From assembly GCA_027382625.1 (NCBI GenBank), contig JAJKFJ010021125.1, positions 62,001 through 126,000 on the forward strand: a DNA stretch of 64,000 nt, given 5' to 3'. This stretch comes from Tetmemena sp. SeJ-2015 (lineage: Eukaryota; Ciliophora; Spirotrichea; Sporadotrichida; Oxytrichidae). Of this stretch, positions 57,111 to 64,000 are shown piece by piece. The stretch's first letter is position 1. Each line of letters begins with the position of its first letter. The notes under the pieces were generated by a model. The model was not told the origin of the DNA and ran no database searches. It was given only the letters and a program-made list of their open reading frames with translations. Both the position numbers and the translations under genes were made by a program.

Positions 57111-59277
57111 AGTTTGTTTAGCATCCTACTATTTCGCCTGCCTCCAGTTGCACCACTATTTAATGCTGATCCTCCTTTGGCTCCATTTGAAGGAGTATTT
57201 ATACCTCCAGTTCCTTACAGTCCAAGTTTTTTATTTAACTGTTCAAACCCTTCTTGCGCTAATTTATTTCTATACTTCTTATGAAACTCCATCAATTTAA
57301 ATGGAAATAAAAAGCATATTGAGTCCACTGGGTTCATATTAATAAATTATACAAATTTCATATTAGCAAAGTCCTCTTCGTATTACTTGTCGTTTTCATA
57401 GTCACTCCAGTTCATAAGATCAGGAGCTTCAACATTATTGCCAGTATTGCTTTCTTTACCTGAACCACCCCTTGCATTAGTTCCTCCTAATCCTCCGCTT
57501 TAAGCTTTTCCTCCAGCTCCACTTGTTTGCTGACCTCCCTCTTTAGCTCTATAACACATATCAACTTTAGATGAAGATAAAGCAAGAATATTCTATTTGC
57601 ATTTTGGCTTGCAGCATTATTTTCATTTTACTAAGCATCGTATCCATCTTTAGATTTAATCTGGTATTAAAGAAGTACTTCATCAGTAACTTTCTCTATG
57701 AATCCTAAATAGCTAAGCATATTACTCTCTGTTACTTGTTTGAATCCTGCAATTTCAGGTGCAACCTCTTCTATTGAGGCGCCTTAGCCATTAGCATTTA
57801 CCTTAATTTTATTAAAAATGCTCTATATTCCCACTTTTAGAGCGTTTATTGTCTTCATCGTGTTCTCATAATCGGTTTCAACTGCTTTTAACTCGTTTTC
57901 AGTCTCATTTAGCTCATTCATTAACTTACTCATCATACTCTCTCGATTTTGCTCGTTGTTTATTCCATGCCCTCTGAACTTTTCAATATCCTTCTTTATT
58001 CCCATATTAGAAAAAGATTTATCGCTTCTTGAGTTTAAATAAAAGAGAATCTTTTAATAATTTCAGATTCGAGAGTGTCCATTTCCATAGTAAGATCTTT
58101 TACATAATTGTATAGTGAAATATTCAAGTTCTCAGCAATAAAATCACTTTAATTATATAAAGATAGGCATCAACGAATTCGGAGACCAGCTGGTCTATAT
58201 TGTTAAGATTTGTGCCTATTTTGATGCTGTTGAAAGCCTCTTCATATTTCTGCATTTTAGCCATAGATAGATGCACATTAGCGGTGTCTCTTGCTATCTA
58301 CCAGCCAAGCTAAGCAACTTACTTCTTAAGAGACTTTTCAGAGTTAGTAAGCTCATTTAAATTGTCCTATCTATTCCTTAATTCTAAGGATTATCCGCCA
58401 GAAAGTGTATCCACACTTCCTTGCCCCAAACTTAGAGTACTTCTAAATGCATTTAACTAGCTTTGTTATATTTAAGATGCTTTATTTTCCTCTTTAGTCG
58501 TTATGTAATCCCTTATTTATTTTTCTTTCTGGATAAGCTAATTTAGCTTTTGACACTCCAGCTCAAACTCCTCTTGCTCCTTTTAACTTTATGTTTATAG
58601 CTATTATAACTCACTCTTTGCTTATTCTCTAGCAGCGAATGCTCCCTCTGCTCTCTTAATTATCTTCATGAGTTTTTCTTTCTTGCCTGAAAGTTCTTGC
58701 TACAACTTGGAGTAGATATTTTCAAAGACTACCTTTTCCCTACGAGTAGAGTCAATCTCTTGGCGCAACTTGCGATTGTGAGCTATAGCTGAATTGAATT
58801 TTTAGAGTTATTTATCAAGTCTATTTTCAAGAGACTTTATCTTCTTTTAGACATGCTCACTTGATTCTCTCTATCCCCAACTATCCTTAAAATCATAAAA
58901 AATACTGACTTAAAAATGTCCTTGATTGTCTTCCTGGAGTGTTCTATTCTGACCTGAACTTCTTTAATTTTATTATTGATATCGTTTATTTTGTGTTGTT
59001 CCTGCTTTATTTTAGCAGCATAGTTGTCTCCAAATTGCTGAATCTGAGCGAGCTTGCTTCCCATATTTCCTTCCTAAACACTCATCTGTGTCTGTGGCTA
59101 TGCTCCTTCATTAGACCCTTGATTGGGGTTATCTTTATCTCTCCCCTGCCCTGTGGAAGGAGAAGACATCAATTAATTCTCCTTGTTGTTATTAGTCAAG
59201 ATACCCTAGAGAGTATTTTGCTGCTAGCCATCTTCCTTCCCTGACTTTTATTGATTCTGCTGCTGTTGTCCTTTCAT
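57111..59277 (-). CDS. Outer dynein arm docking complex coiled-coil protein, second paralogue
   Basis: Complete on the minus strand from ATG 59275-59277 to TGA 57111-57113. It starts with a Gln/Asn/Gly-rich leader (MKGQQQQNQQKSGKEDG), then FGDNYAAKIKQEQHK and the family block KSLENRLDKQLQKFNSAIAH, RREKVVFENIYSKLQQEL. The mid part KKDIEKFRGHGINNEQNRE and ESNMLSYLGFIEKVTDEV aligns with the gene at 1.9-3.7 kb. The C-terminus has a Gly/Asn-rich stretch and ends RRNSRMLNKLIK. Several IESs interrupt it; one is resolved. Expected to work in axonemal dynein-arm docking like its paralogue. The C-terminal tails of the two differ (acidic/Lys-rich versus Gly/Asn-rich). Confidence 0.88.
58889..58923 (-). 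other. IES, pointer AAGGA (TCCTT on plus)
   Basis: 35 bp flanked by TCCTT (58884-58888, 58919-58923). Removal gives RKTIKDSWGQRESSEHV, leading into the conserved coil. Confidence 0.85.
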
Positions 59278-59583
59278 TGATTTTAGAATATTTTAATGCT
59301 CTTTCTTATTTTATTTTAATTTTCTTATAATTTTTAAACTCTTCAACTACAATCCCATTAATTCCCAAGTTTCTAAAAGAGTATGAATAGATAAAACTAA
59401 ATGCTGCAATACATTTTGTAGTGTTGCTCCTAATCAAAGCCTCGCATTGAGGTTGATTGCTTGTTTAGGGCCTAAATTATTTTAGTATTCAAATAGAGAT
59501 TATTATGACACCTTTATAATTTAATATCAACTCCTCTAAATATGAAATTGCCTATCTCATATATATGCTTATAATGGGATGTA
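59278..59583. other. AT-rich divergent intergenic region
   Basis: Lies between the start of the minus-strand docking gene and the plus-strand acyltransferase. No coding feature; it presumably holds both promoters, but no element is recognisable. Confidence 0.5.
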
Positions 59584-61110
59584 ATGAATGATATCTCTGA
59601 TACGTTCTTTTTGTCTTTGAGAATGACAATTGCAACCTATTTAATTTACTACTATGGATGGCTAGCTGGAGCACTAATCTGCTTCCTGTTGAACTTTATT
59701 AGCGATATTTTCATGTGGCAGTTATTAGGACTCGAAGCACTCTCAGCAGTTGATAACCTTTTCATTCTTGATGATGCCAAGAATGTGTCAAATGTTGTCA
59801 GTAAGTTGTCCTATTGCTAATCACTTTATAGGCGCCATCATTCTAGAGAGATGTGACATAGAGCAGCTTAAAGTTCAGCTATTCGCTAAGTCAAAGCAGT
59901 TCTTTAGAACCAGGGCCAAGCTAGTTAGCATCATGGGGAAATATTATTACAAGAAAATGACTGACGCAGAGTTCGATGCAAAGTTTCCCAGATTTTGCTA
60001 AATCAATGAAGCAGTCAAATCGGAGCAAGATTTGGCTGACTATATGGCCAAGGAATAATAGATCAGAGATCCCTTCGACTAAGTATAGTATAAGGTTGTC
60101 TTCTTTCCAAACCTCAGTGCTAAAGAAGTAGCATTCATGTTCAAGGCTCATCATTTATCATAAAATAAGTGTAATAGGTGTGCATTGCATAGCAGATGGC
60201 TTGGCTATGATAACTTTACTCATGAATTTGCAAGATACTTATGACTATCACCAACTCCCTCAAATGAGAAAGTTCAGCACTCTAGAAAAAATTTACATCA
60301 ACGCAGTAACTCCATTTGCAGCGATAAAGCTACTCTTAAAAAACCTATTTCTAGAGAGCAAGTAAAGAAACGGTATCAAGAATGGAAAGCCTCTAAAAGG
60401 TTTTAAGACAGCTTGCTTAACAAAAGACTACTCTCTCCTTGATGTGAAGGCAGTATAATTTATAATATTTTAAGGTGTATATTTAAAGATCAGTTTCTTA
60501 AAAAATGGGAGTGACTATAAATGACGTTTTAATGACTGTGACTTCTCAGTCACTCAAATAATACTTACTAGAATAAAAAGGAGATGAAAAGCTTAAGAAG
60601 ATTAATCTGAGTATGCAAATCAGTTTAAGAGATCCTCCACGAACTGTGGCTGATTTCCAAATGAAAAATAGCTTTGCATCTATGACTATTCCTCTGACAT
60701 TAGTGGACAATTTTGAAAGTGGAGTGGTTCTCATGAAAAAGCAAATGGATAAATTGAAGAAATCAATTGATCCCTTTGGGATGTATCTTTTAGTGAAGCT
60801 CAATTCTTTCCTTCCTTCTATTTTGGGCAAGCTAATATCACAAGACACTGCAAATAAAATCTCCTTGATATTCTCAAACGTGCCAGGACCCAAAACTCCT
60901 TTAGTTTTCCTCGGAAAGAAGGTATCTCGGCTGGTTTTCTTTGCCCCAGGAATAAGCTCTGTAGCTACTTCTCTGAGCATAGTAACTCACTGTGATAACT
61001 TGAAGATAGGATGTTCCTCAGATCAGTCTCAAATCGCTGACACAAAGCACTTCATCAAAATAATAGAAGACACTCTCGATAAGATAATTAAATAGTATGG
61101 TGGCAAGTGA
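59584..61110 (+). CDS. Wax ester synthase/diacylglycerol acyltransferase (WS/DGAT)
   Basis: Transfers acyl-CoA to fatty alcohol or diacylglycerol, making storage lipid. ATG 59584 starts MNDISDTFFLSLRM with a hydrophobic segment (IYYYGWLAGALICFLLNF) that could be a membrane anchor. LLGLEALSAVDNLFIL matches the family N-terminal block; after an IES the active-site H-H-x-x-x-D-G is read as KAHHCIADGLAM. TINDVLMTVTSQSLKQYL and LIFSNVPGPKTPLVFLGKKV are the N-D and S-N-V-P-G-P blocks of the family. Ends at TGA 61108-61110. One canonical intron and one IES are placed; a third insertion between about 60450 and 60505 is needed for frame but its edges are unclear. Confidence 0.92.
59801..59831 (+). other. 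31-bp spliceosomal intron
   Basis: Begins GTAAGTTG, has CTAAT 10-14 bases before the end and closes TTATAG. Splicing gives KNVSNVVSAIILERCD. Confidence 0.8.
60156..60186 (+). other. IES inside the catalytic motif, pointer CATT
   Basis: 31 bp flanked by CATT (60152-60155, 60183-60186). Removal rebuilds the catalytic H-H-C-I-A-D-G; the two histidines sit on the left MDS edge and the acid on the right. Confidence 0.92.
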
Positions 61111-61279
61111 TTACCAGAGGCTTAACTTAATCTATAGCTTTCCTATCTGTATTATCTGGTTGTAAATACGATGCTTTCCAGTCAATTAAATTAACGATCT
61201 CCAATTATTCTCAAAGCATTATTGGGAGGAGGTAATATAGAGGTCCAAAAATTATTTGTGGGTGAAGTAGTTATCTAAA

Positions 61280-61305
61280 GTAAAGTAAAGTAAAAGTAAA
61301 GTAAA
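61280..61305. repeat. GTAAA simple repeat
   Basis: Five or so tandem GTAAA units with one extra A. The phrase GTAGTTATCTAAA lies just before it (61267) and again at about 61388, a short dispersed repeat within the intergenic DNA. Confidence 0.8.
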
Positions 61306-61470
61306 ATTTGAGGAATGTAAATTAATAATCATTTTTCAAAACCAGCACTTATCGTACTAGTTAAGAACAACGGTATACCATCCTATGTAAAGTAGTTATC
61401 TAAAATAAATCCATTTCTCAGATTTTTAATAAGACTTGCTTGTTATTAAATTTTGCAAAAATTGCGTAGC

Positions 61471-61656
61471 TCATTGAGAGAATTAGGTTCCTTGAGTAGT
61501 GGCAACTCTCTTTTTGACCTTGATGACTCTGCGAGCAACCTCAGCCTCTTGACCATTGCTTTCGATCTTGATTCTCTGAGTCTTCATGTGTTCTTGCAAA
61601 ACCTTCTTTTCCTGCTCTGACAACTAGCCAATCTACTTTTATATCTCAAGGTTCAT
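61471..61656 (-). CDS. 61-aa basic helical protein
   Basis: A complete small frame from ATG 61654-61656 to TGA 61471-61473: MNLEIQKQIGQLSEQEKK, then VLQEHMKTQRIKIESN and a basic end ARRVIKVKKRVATTQGT. One long amphipathic helix is likely, followed by a Lys/Arg-rich strand. It uses TAA/TAG as Gln. No homologue is recognised. It is divergent from the zinc-finger gene, 38 bp away, and could also be the first MDS of a larger gene, although it has its own stop. Confidence 0.65.
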
Positions 61657-61694
61657 GGGAGAAGGATGGTATATAATTGAATTAGATAATTTAA

Positions 61695-63978
61695 ATGAAC
61701 AAACAGGGTGGCCACAACTAAGGTGGTTATGGCAATTCTCGCTAAGGCGGAGGTGGAGGCAATAGATAGAATCCAACCAATAATTATCAAAGATAAGGAG
61801 CAGGTGGTGCTGGAAATAACTATTATGGAAAGTAGGGTGGAGGTGTCAGTTAAGGCTTCTAGAAATAAGGAGGTGGAGGCCAAGGATACAAAGAGCAGGG
61901 CCACTATGACAAAGATGGGTTTTACATAATGAGTGACGGCAGTTTTTATGATCCAAATGGAACATTTTTCAATTAGGAGGGGTATGATGAGACAGGAGGT
62001 TATTATGATGGCCCAAGGTACATCCCCGGCACCAAACCGATTCCTACACATAATGCAAACTATCCTTAAGGGGGTCCACAAGGCGGCTACATTAAGCCTG
62101 GTTAATAGTTTTCGCTCAGATAAATTGTTTGATTTATAGCCCAAGCCATAGCATTAGTAGTATTAACAACAAGTTAACCAACCTAGACCTAATTAATATT
62201 TCAATATTTGAATATCGATATCTTAATGAAGCACCCAAGAAATAAGAGCCTACACCAAACATGAACCCCGAAGCCCATGCAAATGAAATGCCTCCTAAGC
62301 AAATCACTAAACAAGTTTCTCAACAGAGTAATCAAAACCAGTTTTAAAAAGTAGCTGAGCCAATTTAACACAACATCCAAGCTTAACCACACCAAAGTCA
62401 TCAGAATTAGTCTAAAGCTGTAGCTCATCCAATTTCTCATAACTACTCGCTAAACAATTTTGAAAAGGAAGAAGTTAAATCCCAAAAATCTCATCACACT
62501 GACAATTAAGATGAAAAGGAAGATATTGAAAACATGGCTACTCCAGAAGGAGCTAGACTGAGAGACATCTGCCCAAGTGGATCTTACTGCAAAGACGCAC
62601 AATGTATTAGATATCACCCAATATGGATGAAAGGCATTTGCTTCAAAAATATTTTAGGAGATTGTAGATACGGATATAAGTGCAAGGAGAAGCATATGCA
62701 ATGGAAGGATATCATAGGCTCTATCAAGAATGGCCAAATTATTGATTAGTTTTCAGGTCAATCTTTTAGAAAAGTTCAGATGTATCGAGTAATCATTCCT
62801 CCCAGAGGAAGAGGAGGTATAAGAGGTCCCAAAAAAGACTATGAATAGGAGAGAGTGCTTTATCTTCAGGATTTGAAATCAGGTAAAAACAGGCAGGTCG
62901 ATGTGAAAGCTACTATGCTTGAAATTGTTTAAAACAAGGAGAACTAAGCAGCAAATTAATCATAAACAGCAATGAATGGATAATTTTCTCAAGATGAGGG
63001 AAATTAGCAATAAGACGATGACACCAATGACACTTACTACGATGAGGGGGCTAATGCTGGTGACTACCAAGATCTTTCTGGAGGCTTCAATCAGGGCTTT
63101 TATTTTCACTAAAATTTTTCTAACTGAGGTAGATGTTTGTGTGGCTTTTAATAGAACTAGGATTAATATCAGGCTTATTTTTTGTTAAAATAAATTATTT
63201 GGAGATTGATTATTGAGGCAGCCTACATGAACTAAAATACTTAAGGGTTCAATCCTCAATAACAATAGATTTGGAATCAACAGTAGTAGCCAATATAATC
63301 ATTTTAATAACAAGATTACCAGTAGATTAATCAGTATTAGCAGCAATAGTACATAATGTAAAACTAGCAGTAGCAGTAATAGTACATGCCCAATTCTTAC
63401 AGATAAATTTTATCCACTTGAAAGCATTATAAATTTAAAGGTAAGGTTCTAACTTAATTAATTGTATTATTCTATATCATTCTTAAAATTAATAGAAATA
63501 ACTATATATAACAAAATGTTGAGAGATTAATTACTTTAAGGAAGGCAAGATACTCTATATTTTAAATTAGTGTTTTAAATTAGATATAGTCTTTTAGATG
63601 CAGTAGCAGCAGTTTGGAAACACTCAGTACGATTATTAGCAGCAGCAACAGAATTAGTTCACTTAAAACTATGGAGGGTATCAAGCACAGCCATAGTTCC
63701 AATAACAGCAACAGCAACAAAATTTCATGCCTCAAGGCGGGATGACTGGCCAGAGTATGGAGTTTAGGCCTTAGAGCATGAACTATCAGCCTGGCTAATT
63801 CCAGCAACAACCTCAGACCGTCCAAAATTCTGGAATGTTCACACAAAATCAATTTGTGCCTGGAATGTAATCCCAACCTTACACTCCATAAAGCCAGCAA
63901 TAGTAAATGACTGCAGGCTTCAACCCAAATTCACATTAATTTATCACTAAATATTTATAATAGAATTCTTCTAAGTGA
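61695..63978 (+). CDS. CCCH zinc-finger protein with Gly- and Gln-rich low-complexity flanks
   Basis: ATG 61695 begins MNKQGGHNQGGYGNSRQ, a Gly/Gln/Asn/Tyr-rich region like those of RNA-granule proteins. Then a polar linker and two CCCH fingers: ICPSGSYCKDAQCIRYH (C-x5-C-x4-C-x3-H) and ICFKNILGDCRYGYKCKEKH (C-x7-C-x5-C-x3-H), a fold that binds single-stranded RNA. After the fingers come PPRGRGGIRGPKKD, an acidic stretch with DDDTNDTYYDEGANAG, and a Gln-rich C-terminus (QQQFGNTQYDYQQQQQN; MPQGGMTGQSMEFR) ending NSSK at TGA 63976-63978. AT-rich spacers near 62130, 63190 and 63440-63590 are probable IESs. Role in mRNA binding is inferred from the fingers. Confidence 0.8.
63123..63131 (+). other. 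Possible 9-bp IES with in-frame TGA, pointer TA
   Basis: TA at 63121-63122 and 63130-63131 around a 9-bp unit containing TGA (63125-63127). Removal gives YFHQNFSRCLCGFQQNQ in the zinc-finger gene. A 2-bp pointer is weak evidence. Confidence 0.45.
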
Positions 63979-64000
63979 ATTTATCTTGTATTGTATTTAA

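Noticed and set aside
57087..57284. Plus-strand 65-codon Pro-rich frame.
   Set aside because: Antisense of the Gly/Asn-rich C-terminus of the second docking protein.
60546..60980. A 144-codon minus-strand frame.
   Set aside because: Antisense of the acyltransferase, whose plus-strand frame carries the family motifs.
61653..62144. A 163-codon hydrophobic minus-strand frame.
   Set aside because: Antisense of the Gly/Gln-rich N-terminus of the zinc-finger gene; composition is a mirror effect.
63580..63900. A Leu-rich minus-strand frame of 106 codons.
   Set aside because: It is the antisense of the Gln-rich C-terminus of the zinc-finger gene; CAG/CAA runs read backwards give CTG/TTG leucines.
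1..64000. That this is a somatic (macronuclear) chromosome.
   Set aside because: No telomeric repeats at either end, many genes in one stretch, and pointer-flanked interruptions throughout coding sequence.
1..64000. tRNA, rRNA or CRISPR features and C4A4-ended transposons.
   Set aside because: No cloverleaf with A and B boxes at normal spacing, no rRNA-like conserved stretch, no spaced repeats and no terminal C4A4 repeats were found by eye.

Overview
This window reads as germline (micronuclear) DNA of a spirotrich, oxytrichid-like ciliate. In clear gene families TAA and TAG sit in frame at ordinary positions and are read as glutamine, and complete genes end in TGA. Coding stretches are cut by short AT-rich segments that are not GT-AG introns and are flanked by 2-10 bp direct repeats (pointers). 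Removing one repeat plus the segment restores frame and homology, which is how internally eliminated sequences (IESs) and macronuclear-destined segments (MDSs) behave. The best case is a cobalamin-dependent methionine synthase at 35.5-41.1 kb: taking out 16 segments leaves exactly 1256 codons.

Layout. 0-7 kb: N-terminus of an unknown gene (-), a Lys-rich small gene (-), an outer-dynein-arm docking coiled coil (+), an EF-hand-like gene with frame breaks (+) and a sulfotransferase (-). 8-12 kb: a kelch gene (-) divergent from an unknown gene (+). 12-16.8 kb: unknown genes, plus a decayed duplicate of one coding segment. 16.9-18.8 kb: PAF1 transcription-elongation subunit and a small acidic protein. 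18.9-33.4 kb: a run of plus-strand Gln/Asn/Ser-rich, partly coiled-coil proteins I cannot name, with a GC-rich non-coding island at 24.6-24.9 kb. 33.5-35.4 kb: orphan coding segments. 35.5-41.1 kb: methionine synthase, one of whose IESs carries a retroposon with a 13-bp target duplication. 41.4-51.5 kb: three plus-strand loci with Trp-centred helical repeats like Sfi1 centrin-binding repeats. 51.7-55.7 kb: a short orphan segment and a trehalose-phosphate synthase/phosphatase-like protein with degraded catalytic motifs. 56-59.3 kb: two small segments and a second outer-dynein-arm docking paralogue (-). 59.6-61.1 kb: wax ester synthase/diacylglycerol acyltransferase. 61.5-64 kb: a 61-aa protein (-) and a CCCH zinc-finger protein with Gly- and Gln-rich flanks (+).

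The genes do not form an operon; they are independent germline loci that would become separate small macronuclear chromosomes. No telomeric C4A4 tracts were seen, which agrees with unprocessed germline DNA. Several in-frame TGA codons lie inside very short (9-15 bp) pointer-flanked segments; this is the most unusual recurring signal. Coordinates of Gln/Asn-rich genes with unresolved IESs are outer limits, not exact models, and all exact IES edges are ambiguous by the pointer length.
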